DNA of 64,000 bases from Flavobacterium gelatinilyticum (GCF_027111295.1 NZ_CP114287.1:3410001-3474000); one strand, 5' to 3'; numbered from the stretch's first letter, positions 26,948-35,397 are shown. Notes: generated from the sequence alone by a model not told the origin. A program made the numbers and translations.

Positions 26948-26980
26948 AAAAAAAAGAGACACATTTCTGTATCTCTTTTG
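26948..26980 (-). terminator. Terminator of tRNA-Cys
   Basis: On the minus strand AGAGATAC-AGAAAT-GTGTCTCT is followed by a run of Ts directly downstream of the tRNA. Confidence 0.75.
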
Positions 26981-27051
26981 AGGCATCGTCCGGATTCGAA
27001 CCGGAGTAGGAGCTTTTGCAGAGCCCAGCCTAGCCGCTCGGCCACGACGCC
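26981..27051 (-). tRNA. tRNA-Cys (GCA)
   Basis: A 71-nt cloverleaf. The acceptor stem GGCGTCG/CGATGCC has one G-U pair. The anticodon arm GGGCT-CTGCAAA-AGCTC reads GCA (Cys). The T arm is TCCGG-TTCGAAT-CCGGA, and the discriminator is U73 as expected for tRNA-Cys. The 3' CCA is not encoded. Confidence 0.97.
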
Positions 27052-27145
27052 ATTACTTGAACGGATGGCAAAAGTAACTAAAATCTTTAAATTTCAAAAG
27101 TTTCAACTAAACTATTTTAAAAAAATACAGATTTAATTGTAACAA

Positions 27146-27505
27146 TTACTTTCTAATTTCCGTCATTTTTATAGTAACTGACTCAACATCACCACCAATA
27201 GGAGGATTAATTTTAGAAACCCAAACTGTTGTTTTTTCTACCGTTTCTATCTCTGCCAGCACACGAATATTGATTCTTTTGGCTACATGTTCTAATAAAT
27301 GCGAACGAATTGCCATTTCTTCAGCTACAATTTTGTTCAAATGAACGTAATCAACAGTGTCTAAAAGATGATCTGTTTCGGCCGATTTCTGTAAATTGGT
27401 TTTAATTTTTAGATCAACAGTATAATCAGATCCAATTTTTCCTTCTTCAATTAAACATCCGTGGTAAGAAAAAGTACGGATATTTTTCAGTTTTATAACT
27501 CCCAT
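27146..27505 (-). CDS. folB: Dihydroneopterin aldolase
   Basis: A 119-residue protein of normal FolB length. It converts 7,8-dihydroneopterin to the hydroxymethyl-dihydropterin in folate synthesis. Family motifs are IRTFSYHGCLIEEGKIGSDY near the N-terminus (substrate-site region), TVDYVHLNKIV and the SHLLEHVAKRI helix. It is transcribed away from glnS, and the spacer holds a 7-bp-period repeat array. Confidence 0.9.
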   Translation of the reverse strand: MGVIKLKNIRTFSYHGCLIEEGKIGSDYTVDLKIKTNLQKSAETDHLLDTVDYVHLNKIVAEEMAIRSHLLEHVAKRINIRVLAEIETVEKTTVWVSKINPPIGGDVESVTIKMTEIRK

Positions 27506-27517
27506 TTTTATTTTTTA

Positions 27518-27600
27518 GTTTCAAGTTTTATGTTTCAAGTTGCACGTTTACTGATAAGTTTCCAAAGAAAACCATAAACCATAAACTATAAACTATAAAC
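27518..27600. repeat. Inverted 7-bp-period repeat array
   Basis: Five units of pattern GTTNNNN at 27518-27552 (GTTTCAA, GTTTTAT, GTTTCAA, GTTGCAC, GTTTACT), a 20-bp spacer, then four units NATAAAC at 27573-27600 (two CATAAAC, two TATAAAC). The right half is the approximate inverse complement of the left half, with the period kept. Confidence 0.7.
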
Positions 27601-27605
27601 TTTTT

Positions 27606-27613
27606 TATCTTTG
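27606..27613 (+). promoter_or_regulatory. TAnnTTTG -7 element of glnS
   Basis: TATCTTTG lies 19 bp before the glnS ATG and directly after the 7-bp repeat array. A -33 TTG is not evident. Confidence 0.45.
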
Positions 27614-27632
27614 CTAAAATTACTATAAAATA

Positions 27633-29750
27633 ATGGCATCAGAAGAGAAATCACTCAATTTTATTGAACAAATCATAGAGGAAGACGTAAAATCAGGTCT
27701 TTCAAATACTAAACTTCGCTTTCGTTTTCCACCAGAACCTAATGGTTATTTACACATTGGGCACGCAAGTTCTATTGCTTTAAATTTTGGTTTAGGAATT
27801 GATTATCAATCTCCTGTGAATTTACGTTTTGATGATACAAACCCTGAAAAAGAAGAACAGGAATTTGTTGATGCTATTAAAAAAGATGTAGAATGGTTAG
27901 GATATACCTGGGCAGAAGAATGTTATGCTTCAGATTATTTCCAACAATTGTACGATTGGGCAGTTTTATTAATTAAAAAAGATAAAGCGTATGTAGATAG
28001 TCAATCTTCTGAAGAAATGGCGGTTCAAAAAGGAACTCCAACAACTCCAGGAACTGATAGTCCATACAGAAATCGATCTGTTGAAGAAAACCTGGATTTG
28101 TTCGAAAGAATGAAAAATGGTGAATTTGAGGCTGGTACACATATTCTTCGTGCAAAAATTGACATGAAATCAACAAACATGTTAATGCGTGATCCTATCA
28201 TGTACAGAATTTTGCACAAACATCACCACAGAACCGGAGATGCCTGGAAAATCTATCCAATGTACGATTGGGCACACGGACAAAGTGATTATTTGGAACA
28301 AATTTCACACTCATTTTGTACGCTTGAATTCTTGCCTCACCGTGAATTATACGATTGGTTTTTAGATCAGATTTTCGACGATAATAAGCTTCGTCCAAAG
28401 CAAAGAGAATTTGCTCGTCGTAACTTATCGCACACAGTTGTTAGTAAAAGAAAATTACAGCAACTAGTTAAGGAAAAGCATGTTAACGGTTGGGATGATC
28501 CAAGAATGTCAACCATTTCTGGATTAAGAAGACGTGGTTATACTGCTGCTTCGTTACGTAATTTTGCTAACACAATTGGTATTGCGAAGCGTGATAATTT
28601 AATCAATGTATCGGTTTTAGAATTCTGTATTCGTGAAGATTTGAACAAAATTGCACCTCGTGTAATGGCTGTTTTAGATCCTGTAAAATTGGTGATTACC
28701 AATTATCCAGAAGATAAAGAAGAGTGGTTAGAAGCTGAAAATAATCAAGAAGATGAGAATGCAGGTTTCAGAAAAGTACCTTTTTCTCGTGAATTATACA
28801 TCGAAAGAGAAGACTTTTTAGAAGAAGCTCCGGCTAAATATTTCCGTTTGACTTTAGGAAAAGAAGTGCGTCTTAAAAATGCGTATATTATTAAAGGAGA
28901 ATCAGTTATAAAAGATGCTGAAGGTAATATTACAGAAATTCATGTTACTTATGATACCGATTCTTTAAGCGGAAGCGGAACAGAAGCAAGTCAAAGAAAA
29001 GTATCTGGAACCTTACATTGGGTTTCTATAAAACATGCTTTGGAAGCAGAAGTTCGTTTGTACGATCGTTTGTTTACAGATGAAGCTCCGGACAGTTATA
29101 AAGAGAAAAATTTCTTAGATTTTGTGAATCCAAATTCGTTAGAAATCGTAACCGGATACGTTGAACCAAGTTTATCAACAGCTCAAAATGAAGATAAATT
29201 TCAGTTTCAACGTTTAGGATATTTTACTGTTGATAAAGACTCAACTCCTTCAAAATTAGTGTTTAACAAAACTGTCGGATTGAAAGATGCCTGGGAAGAA
29301 AAAGGTAAAAAAGAAGAAAACAGCATCAATAATTCTTTGAAAGAAATCAACAAATACTTCAAAGTTGAAACTAAACCAGAACGTATTGCAATTGAAAGTG
29401 CAATAGGGGAGAACATCAAAAATGTTTCAAGTTTCTCTTTGATACAGAATTCATTGAAGAAAAATATCAACAATAATAAGGCTTCGCTGTTGTTTTCTCA
29501 GTTTATTTTGAAATATTCAAACTGGAAATCTGTTGATTTTGAAGAAGAAGATATTAAAAAATTATATTCAATGTCTTTAAAAAGTGAATCGACTTATGTA
29601 AGATCAAAAGCACTTTTAAATTTAAGAGATATTGAAAATGAAAGTTTGAGAAATCAATATGATGACGAAATTTTGAAATTATATTCAAATCCACCAAAAA
29701 ATGCTTCAGAAAGAGAAAATGAAATTCTTGCTGAAATGGTAAAGAAGTAA
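27633..29750 (+). CDS. glnS: Glutaminyl-tRNA synthetase with C-terminal extension
   Basis: A 705-residue class I synthetase that charges tRNA-Gln. Class I signatures are PPEPNGYLHIGHASS (HIGH, near residues 32-46) and VVSKRKL (the KMSKS equivalent, near 269). The core and anticodon-binding barrels end near residue 555. A further 150 or so residues, predicted helical and lysine/glutamate-rich, are absent from the 554-residue E. coli enzyme. They are not an obvious YqeY domain by eye. A direct GlnRS route is implied. Confidence 0.96.
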   Translation: MASEEKSLNFIEQIIEEDVKSGLSNTKLRFRFPPEPNGYLHIGHASSIALNFGLGIDYQSPVNLRFDDTNPEKEEQEFVDAIKKDVEWLGYTWAEECYASDYFQQLYDWAVLLIKKDKAYVDSQSSEEMAVQKGTPTTPGTDSPYRNRSVEENLDLFERMKNGEFEAGTHILRAKIDMKSTNMLMRDPIMYRILHKHHHRTGDAWKIYPMYDWAHGQSDYLEQISHSFCTLEFLPHRELYDWFLDQIFDDNKLRPKQREFARRNLSHTVVSKRKLQQLVKEKHVNGWDDPRMSTISGLRRRGYTAASLRNFANTIGIAKRDNLINVSVLEFCIREDLNKIAPRVMAVLDPVKLVITNYPEDKEEWLEAENNQEDENAGFRKVPFSRELYIEREDFLEEAPAKYFRLTLGKEVRLKNAYIIKGESVIKDAEGNITEIHVTYDTDSLSGSGTEASQRKVSGTLHWVSIKHALEAEVRLYDRLFTDEAPDSYKEKNFLDFVNPNSLEIVTGYVEPSLSTAQNEDKFQFQRLGYFTVDKDSTPSKLVFNKTVGLKDAWEEKGKKEENSINNSLKEINKYFKVETKPERIAIESAIGENIKNVSSFSLIQNSLKKNINNNKASLLFSQFILKYSNWKSVDFEEEDIKKLYSMSLKSESTYVRSKALLNLRDIENESLRNQYDDEILKLYSNPPKNASERENEILAEMVKK

Positions 29751-29769
29751 TATCAACCAAATTTATGAA

Positions 29770-29799
29770 AAAGCGCTTTTATTAGCGCTTTTTTTATTA
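29770..29799 (+). terminator. Terminator of glnS
   Basis: AAAAGCGC-TTTTATTA-GCGCTTTT followed by a T run, 19 bp after the stop. Confidence 0.8.
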
Positions 29800-29803
29800 T
29801 ATA

Positions 29804-30945
29804 GATTTACTATTGAAATTTTAAATTTTATAATTTTTATAGATTAAAAATGACTTTCATAAATTGATTTTAAGGTAAAATAAAAAAGTGATGGATAGAT
29901 AACTCGTTTTTTAAATTATAATTCAATAAAAGTCTTTATTTGATTTTTTATAGTTTTTAAGTAACAAATTTGTTTCATTTTATATATTTAATAAAGTATA
30001 TTTATTGTAATTTTTTATTTTAAATATTTTATTTATTATTAATATTATCTATTTTAATTTATTATATAATAACTTTTATTAATTACAATTAGTCTTCATA
30101 AATTAATTTTAATAGAATAAAATTTATATTTGGATAATATATATCTATTTTTAATTTTTAAAGCTTAAAACCTTTTATTTTACTTTTTCTCTTTTTTTGT
30201 TTATAATATAAGTATTATTTATCGATTTATTTATTAATTATGTTTTATACTATTATTTATAAAATCGATTTTATTTTTATTTTTAATTACTTTAAATAAT
30301 TTTATTCAAAATTTATATTATTTAAGTTTTTTCCTATATATTTGAATTTTGAATTCTAAAGTAGATTTTGAAATATAATATAGTTTTTAATAATTAATTA
30401 AATTATTTTTTAAGTTTTTATTTATTATTTATAAAATTGATTGTTATTTTTATTTTAATAAATTAGAATAATTAATTTTAGCTTTCATAAATCGTTTTTA
30501 AGATGATTATTTAAAATGTCTAATAGATAACTCATTTTTATTTTTTTCTTGTCTTTACGGTCTTAATATTAATTTTTCTTGTTATTTGGGTCAGTTTAAC
30601 GGGTTGTTAACACACAATTCTATATAAAACTGCTATTTTTAACTCAATACCAAAAGTCAGAGATGATTTTATAAAAATTACTATTTCCGTAAGATTCTAA
30701 AAAGAGAAATATTGGAATTAAAAAATGCAAATTTTTTGTTTTAATGTTAATTTCTGAATTGAATTCTTGAAAAGACAAATTTATGATCCAATTTTTATTG
30801 TGATGTAGTTTTGATAATATTTCGCGTAAAAGGTATTTTTCAGATTACTTCATAATTATGAGTTTTCATAATATTGGTTTTAGGCTGTTATAATTTTTGT
30901 ATTCAATCTGGCAGTTTCTAAATTTTAATTTAAAAATCAATTATT
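29804..30945. repeat. 1.1-kb extremely AT-rich gene-free stretch with decayed repeats
   Basis: No open frame or RNA gene is seen. It is nearly all A/T to about 30540, and two repeat families can be traced. Family A: CTTTCATAAATTGATTTTAAG near 29854 and CTTTCATAAATCGTTTTTAAG near 30482, each followed about 25 bp later by TAGATAACTC; a third, weaker copy starts near 30093. Family B: TATTATTTATAAAATYGATT near 30250 and near 30423, with similar sequence after it for about 55 bp. The last 350 bp are less AT-biased and lead into the next gene. Confidence 0.55.
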
Positions 30946-31425
30946 ATGAAAGTATTATATTTTACGCTGGCACTGTTATTTGCAAATGTTGCAATTTCAC
31001 AGACACATCAAATTACAAAACACAATGGTGAGCAACTTGATGTAAATTTTATAAAAAATGAAAATGGTCTGATTTATTATTCTTTAAACGGAAGTTCTGA
31101 AGAAGTGAAAATTAGCAAACATGCGGTTTCATCAATAACAAATAAACAGACAAAACAAACTCAGAAAATTTCTGATAAAATAGTAGTAGATTCAAAAGAC
31201 GATTACAAAATGGTAACTGTTCTGCCTCAGGAAAAGACAATAGGATTGAAACAGACAGGAACATTTACAGGAGTTTCGACCAGGACAAAAGGTGAACCGC
31301 CAATTGCAAACCAGAATCAGACTGCTATGAGAATTAAAAGTAAATCAGCTTTAAATGGTTCTCCGTTTGTAAGTATTACTGAAAAAGCTGACGGGAAGTA
31401 CGAAGCAGTTACTTATGTGTATTAA
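30946..31425 (+). CDS. Exported hypothetical protein
   Basis: A 159-residue protein with a signal peptide (residues 1-18, cleavage near AISQ). I do not recognise the mature part. It starts with a short beta-rich segment (KHNGEQLDVNFIKNENGLIYYSL) reminiscent of small Bacteroidota periplasmic proteins and ends with alternating polar stretches. It follows the 1.1-kb AT-rich stretch and has its own upstream region; the YtxH gene follows 79 bp later. Confidence 0.7.
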   Translation: MKVLYFTLALLFANVAISQTHQITKHNGEQLDVNFIKNENGLIYYSLNGSSEEVKISKHAVSSITNKQTKQTQKISDKIVVDSKDDYKMVTVLPQEKTIGLKQTGTFTGVSTRTKGEPPIANQNQTAMRIKSKSALNGSPFVSITEKADGKYEAVTYVY

Positions 31426-31504
31426 GTTTATGTAAAATACTTTTAATCAGTTATTTGTAGTTTAAAAATAAGTAACTTTATTAATCACTTTAAATAAAAA
31501 AAAT

Positions 31505-31831
31505 ATGTCAAATAATTCAAATACAGTTGCAGCTATTTTAGCTGGCGCTGCAGTAGGAGCAGCACTTGGAATTTTATTTGCTCCGGATAAAGGATCTAAA
31601 ACACGTGCTAAAATTAAAGAAGGAATTGATGATGCTAAGCATAATCTGCAGGATTCTTTCGAAGCAAGTTCTGAAGTTCTTCGAGATAAATTTACAAGTG
31701 CAACACAAAATATTGACGGAACTTTGACTGATTTACTTTCAAATGTAAGTCATAAAACAGAAGAAGTGATTACTTTTTTAGAAACTAAATTAGCTGATTT
31801 AAAAGCACAGAACGCTAAACTTCAAAAATAA
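31505..31831 (+). CDS. YtxH-family protein
   Basis: A 108-residue protein. The Gly/Ala-rich membrane segment AAILAGAAVGAALGILFAPDKGSKTR (about residues 9-34) is the YtxH signature, followed by an amphipathic helical tail. YtxH proteins are general-stress or envelope-associated in Firmicutes; the role here is unknown. It is first of a trio with the holin-like and DUF6327-like genes, although a strong hairpin separates it from them. Confidence 0.88.
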   Translation: MSNNSNTVAAILAGAAVGAALGILFAPDKGSKTRAKIKEGIDDAKHNLQDSFEASSEVLRDKFTSATQNIDGTLTDLLSNVSHKTEEVITFLETKLADLKAQNAKLQK

Positions 31832-31845
31832 TATTCATTTTCTAG

Positions 31846-31890
31846 AACACATTACCAGCTTATTTCGATAAGATGGTAATGTGTTTTTTT
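31846..31890 (+). terminator. Terminator with UUCG-type loop after the YtxH gene
   Basis: AACACATTACCA/TGGTAATGTGTT outer stem, an inner CTTAT-TTCG-ATAAG stem-loop and a T run. Confidence 0.8.
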
Positions 31891-31909
31891 ATTATCTAAA
31901 AATTCAATT

Positions 31910-32260
31910 ATGGCTTTTGAAGAATTAAAAGAAAACACCGAAAAGATTCAGGAACAAACTAAAGTTTACATAGACAGTCATTTAGCCTATTATAAACTTT
32001 GGGGTTTTAAAGTTGCAATGAAATCGACGACTTTAATATTAAAGTTTATCCTGATCCTTTTATGTTTTAGTATGGTTTTAATCTTTGGATCTTTTGCTGC
32101 AGCATATGCTTTTGGTTCACTATTGGAAAGCAATGCTCTTGGATTTTTGGCAGTAGGAGGGATCTATTTAGTGTTTACTATTTTACTTTTCTTTATAAAA
32201 GATAGAGTGGTGGAAGGTCCGATTTTAGAAAAATTTTCAGAAATATTTTTTAATGACTAA
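31910..32260 (+). CDS. Phage-holin-3_6-like membrane protein
   Basis: A 116-residue protein with an amphipathic N-terminal helix and two membrane helices (about 44-70 and 76-102). This is the layout of the Phage_holin_3_6 (DUF1469-like) family that often accompanies YtxH in Bacteroidota. No lysis function is implied. The 3' end overlaps the next gene by 8 bp (translational coupling). Confidence 0.78.
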   Translation: MAFEELKENTEKIQEQTKVYIDSHLAYYKLWGFKVAMKSTTLILKFILILLCFSMVLIFGSFAAAYAFGSLLESNALGFLAVGGIYLVFTILLFFIKDRVVEGPILEKFSEIFFND

Positions 32261-32519
32261 TGCTATGGAAAAGAAAAAATACTCATCTTATGCAGAAATC
32301 GACCGGGATTTAGAAATCCTGAAGTTAGAAAAAGAGATCAATTATCAGAAATTGGTTTTAAGTTTTCAGAAAACTAAAGAAAATATCACACCTCAAAATA
32401 TAGTAAACGGATTTGTTTCTTCTTATACAGATTACTTTTCAAATTCCTATTCCAGAATCATTCAATCTGTTTTACCGTACATAGTAGGTTGGTTTATAAA
32501 TAAAAAAAGAGGCCGTTAA
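32253..32519 (+). CDS. DUF6327-like small protein
   Basis: An 88-residue protein (or 84 if the ATG at 32265, MEKKKYSSY, is used). It has an N-terminal helix-rich region (SSYAEIDRDLEILKLEKEI) and one C-terminal membrane helix (about 66-82). I associate it with the uncharacterised family DUF6327 that follows YtxH/holin genes. The terminator hairpin overlaps its last codons. Confidence 0.72.
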   Translation: MTNAMEKKKYSSYAEIDRDLEILKLEKEINYQKLVLSFQKTKENITPQNIVNGFVSSYTDYFSNSYSRIIQSVLPYIVGWFINKKRGR

Positions 32520-32531
32520 GCCTCTTTTTTT
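32503..32531. terminator. Bidirectional terminator between DUF6327-like and SPFH genes
   Basis: AAAGAGGC-CGTTAA-GCCTCTTT with A and T runs. It overlaps the end of the plus-strand gene and serves the convergent SPFH gene on the other strand. Confidence 0.85.
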
Positions 32532-32539
32532 GTTTATAA

Positions 32540-33523
32540 TTATTGTTGTGGATTATCTTGTACATCGTCTTCATAACCGGATTGTGGCTGAATTGGTTTT
32601 GGTTTCTCAACCTTTTTATGATTTTTTTTCATCATTTCGCCAACCTGATTTGATGCTGAAAACGAAGCAACCATATTATTCAACATATCACTTCCGGCTT
32701 GTGGAGAATTTGGAAGTAAGATTAAGTTTGAATTTGTATCAGCTCCAATAGATTGTAAAGTATCATAATGCTGCGTTACAACAATTAGGGCAGAAGCTTC
32801 CTGAGAGTTTATACCAACATTGTTCAAAACTTCAACACTTTCTACAAGACCTCTTGCAATTTCACGACGCTGATCTGCAATACCTTGACCTTGTAAACGT
32901 TTACTTTCTGCTTCAGCTTTTGCTTTTGCAACGATTCTGATTCTTGAACTTTCTGCTTCAAATTCAGCAGCTGTTTTTTCTCTATCAGCAGCGTTGATTC
33001 TGTTCATTGCATTTTTTACCTGAATGTCCGGATCAATATCTGTAACCAAAGTATTGATGATATCGTATCCGTAAGTTGACATCGCTTCATTTAATTCACG
33101 TTTTACAGCTACGGCAATATCATCTTTTCTTTCAAAAACATCATCCAGTTTTAGTTTCGGAACTTCGGCACGAACTACGTCAAATACATAAGAAGTAATC
33201 TGATCGTGTGGATATTCTAGTTTATAAAAAGCTTCGTAAACTTTATCCTGGATAACTTTAAACTGAACTGAAACTTTCATTTTGATAAAAACGTTGTCTC
33301 TTGTTTTAGTTTCGATAATAACATCCAGCTGTTGAATTTTAAGATTTACACGTCCGGCCAATCTGTCAACCAACGGAATTTTAAGTTGTAATCCTGAGTT
33401 TCTTACGCTCTGAAATTTTCCAAATCGTTCGATAACGACCGAAGTTTGTTGTTTTACAGTAAAGAAAGACGACATAAAAATGAAGAATGCCAATACTAAA
33501 AAGATAATAAATGCTGTACTCAT
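32540..33523 (-). CDS. SPFH/Band 7 membrane protease-associated protein (QmcA-like)
   Basis: A 327-residue protein with an N-terminal membrane helix (residues 3-23) and an SPFH/Band 7 domain (about 24-200: VVIERFGKF, GLQLKIPLVDR, VSVQFKV). An Ala/Glu-rich coiled coil follows (AAEFEAESSRIRIVAKAKAEAESKRLQGQG). Band 7 proteins form membrane scaffolds and often work with NfeD-type proteases; none is adjacent. It is monocistronic. Confidence 0.92.
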   Translation of the reverse strand: MSTAFIIFLVLAFFIFMSSFFTVKQQTSVVIERFGKFQSVRNSGLQLKIPLVDRLAGRVNLKIQQLDVIIETKTRDNVFIKMKVSVQFKVIQDKVYEAFYKLEYPHDQITSYVFDVVRAEVPKLKLDDVFERKDDIAVAVKRELNEAMSTYGYDIINTLVTDIDPDIQVKNAMNRINAADREKTAAEFEAESSRIRIVAKAKAEAESKRLQGQGIADQRREIARGLVESVEVLNNVGINSQEASALIVVTQHYDTLQSIGADTNSNLILLPNSPQAGSDMLNNMVASFSASNQVGEMMKKNHKKVEKPKPIQPQSGYEDDVQDNPQQ

Positions 33524-33591
33524 GGTTATTTAATTTATATTTATGATTTTGGTAAATTACGAAAATTCCTCTAAAATAAAAGTTTTAGGCA

Positions 33592-33640
33592 TTAAAAAAA
33601 CGCTAAGAACATTTTTGAGATGTTACTTAGCGCTTAATTT
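33592..33640 (-). terminator. Hairpin between gltX and the SPFH gene
   Basis: On the minus strand AGCGCTAAGTAACAT and ATGTTCTTAGCGTT pair around a 7-nt loop and are followed by seven Ts. Confidence 0.7.
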
Positions 33641-33726
33641 TTTGAACCATTAAGGACATTTAGAAATTAAGATTAAAGCTTTGTCAAGATAATTAAGCTA
33701 AGCTTTATGAACTTAAAAACTTTCCT

Positions 33727-33777
33727 TTTTTACCATTAAGTTGAGCTTAATTAACTTAATATCTTAATGGTAAAATC
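33727..33777 (-). terminator. Large TTAAG-rich palindrome directly after the gltX stop
   Basis: TACCATTAAG (33731-33740) and CTTAATGGTA (33763-33772) are perfect 10-bp arms around an interior that is itself TTAAG/CTTAA-rich. Read on the minus strand it runs into a T-rich run. Further TTAAG-type fragments extend left to 33648. Confidence 0.55.
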
Positions 33778-35283
33778 TTATAACGTTGAAATTGCTTTCT
33801 GAATTCTCGAAATAGTTTCTTCTTTTCCAATGATTTCTACAATGTCAAATAGGTGAGGACCTTTCAAAGCTCCAACCAAACTCAAGCGGAAAGGCTGCAT
33901 TACTTTACCCATTCCAATTTCATTTTTGGTCAGCCAATCTTTTACGATTGCTTCGATATTTGCTGAAGTAAAATCTTCAATATTTTCTAAAACAGAAATC
34001 AATTCCTGCATTAAAGCCGGTGTTTCTTCCTTCCAGTTTTTGCTTGCTTTTTCATCATAAGATGTAGGCGCTTGGAAAAAGAAATCGGTTAAATCCCAAA
34101 ATTCAGATACAAAATGTGCTCTTTCTTTAATCAAAGAAACAATTCTTGTAATGTCAAATTTGGAAATATTAACGCCTTTTTCTTCTAAAATAGGAGAGAA
34201 GGTCTTAGCTAAATCAGCATCATTTTGTTTAATTAAATACTGGTGATTGAACCATTTGTTCTTTTCAGGATCAAATTTTGCTCCGGCTTTATGAACTCTG
34301 TTCAAGTCAAAAGCTTCAACAAGTTCTTCAAGAGAAAATAATTCTTTATCTGTTCCGTCATTCCATCCAAGTAAAGCAAGGAAATTTACAACTGCTTCCG
34401 GGAAAAATCCTTTCTCTCTGTAACCAGATGAGATGCCTTCTTCAGTTTTCCATTCTAATGGAAACACAGGAAATCCTAACTTATCACCATCTCTTTTAGA
34501 TAATTTTCCGTTCCCAACCGGTTTTAAAATCAAAGGTAAGTGTGCAAATTCTGGTGCTTCCCAGCCAAAAGCTCTATATAATAAAACGTGAAGTGGCATA
34601 GATGGTAACCATTCTTCACCACGAATTACATGTGAAGTTTCCATCAAATGATCATCAACAATATTCGCTAAATGATAGGTTGGCATTCCGTCACTTTTAA
34701 AAAGAACTTTATCATCAAGTAAGTTAGTTTCGAACTTAACATCACCACGGATAATATCTTTTAAATGTAAAGTTTCATCAACCGGAGTTTTAAAACGAAT
34801 TACATAATGTTCTCCATTTGCAATTCTTTTAGAAACTTCTTCCGCAGAAATTACCAAAGATGTATCTAGTTTTTCACGATTGTGATGATTGTAAATAAAT
34901 GTTTTTCCTTCTGCCTCGTGCTGTTTTCTATGTGCATCCAATGCTTCAGGAGTATCAAAAGCATAATACGCCCAGCCAGAATTTATCAATTGATCGGCAT
35001 ATTTTTGATATAAATCTTTACGATCACTTTGTCTGTACGGACCAAATTTTTCATTTTTTCCAACAGTTTCTTCAGGAGAAATTCCTAACCATTCTAATGC
35101 TTCCATGATGTATTCTTCGGCACCAGGAACAAAACGAGTCTGATCTGTATCTTCAATTCTCAGATAAAAAACACCGTTATGTTTTTTTGCAAATAGATAA
35201 TTAAATAGGGCAGTACGAACACCACCAATATGTAATGGTCCTGTTGGACTTGGTGCAAAACGCACACGAACTTGCTTTGACAT
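33778..35283 (-). CDS. gltX: Glutamyl-tRNA synthetase
   Basis: A 501-residue class I synthetase. The HIGH region is APSPTGPLHIGGVRTALFNY near the N-terminus and the KMSKS equivalent is KLSKRDGDKLG near residue 260. The ATG at 35283 (MSKQVRVRFAPSPTG) is chosen because the longer frame would add 13 residues upstream of the conserved start. A TATCTTTG promoter box overlaps that extra stretch. glnS in the same window gives separate Glu and Gln charging. Confidence 0.96.
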   Translation of the reverse strand: MSKQVRVRFAPSPTGPLHIGGVRTALFNYLFAKKHNGVFYLRIEDTDQTRFVPGAEEYIMEALEWLGISPEETVGKNEKFGPYRQSDRKDLYQKYADQLINSGWAYYAFDTPEALDAHRKQHEAEGKTFIYNHHNREKLDTSLVISAEEVSKRIANGEHYVIRFKTPVDETLHLKDIIRGDVKFETNLLDDKVLFKSDGMPTYHLANIVDDHLMETSHVIRGEEWLPSMPLHVLLYRAFGWEAPEFAHLPLILKPVGNGKLSKRDGDKLGFPVFPLEWKTEEGISSGYREKGFFPEAVVNFLALLGWNDGTDKELFSLEELVEAFDLNRVHKAGAKFDPEKNKWFNHQYLIKQNDADLAKTFSPILEEKGVNISKFDITRIVSLIKERAHFVSEFWDLTDFFFQAPTSYDEKASKNWKEETPALMQELISVLENIEDFTSANIEAIVKDWLTKNEIGMGKVMQPFRLSLVGALKGPHLFDIVEIIGKEETISRIQKAISTL

Positions 35284-35301
35284 TTTGTTTAAATTTTGTT
35301 G

Positions 35302-35329
35302 CAAAGATACAACATTAGTCAAAAGTCAA
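35302..35329 (-). promoter_or_regulatory. Bacteroidota-type promoter of gltX
   Basis: On the minus strand: TTG (35327-35329), 17 bp, TATCTTTG (35302-35309), ending 18 bp before the gltX ATG. The -33 TTG is provided by the adjacent 7-bp repeat array. Confidence 0.55.
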
Positions 35330-35397
35330 AAGTCGAAAGTCTGAAAGCTTTTAGCTTGATATGTAAACTTTTGACTTTCGGCTTTTCACTTTCAAAC
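35321..35397. repeat. Inverted 7-bp-period repeat array in the gltX/DUF4175 spacer
   Basis: Left half: AAAAGTC, AAAAGTC, GAAAGTC, TGAAAGC (35321-35348). Right half: ACTTTTG, ACTTTCG, GCTTTTC, ACTTTCA (35367-35394). The halves are near inverse complements, with the 7-bp period kept in each. Confidence 0.7.

Noticed and set aside
26851..27045. 64-codon minus-strand open frame
   Set aside because: It overlaps the tRNA-Cys gene and its terminator, so it cannot be a protein gene.
31910..32260. Prophage remnant suggested by the holin-like protein and the ORF6N gene at 4.3 kb
   Set aside because: No integrase, capsid, portal or lysin gene is present, and the holin-type protein belongs to a chromosomal YtxH-linked trio.
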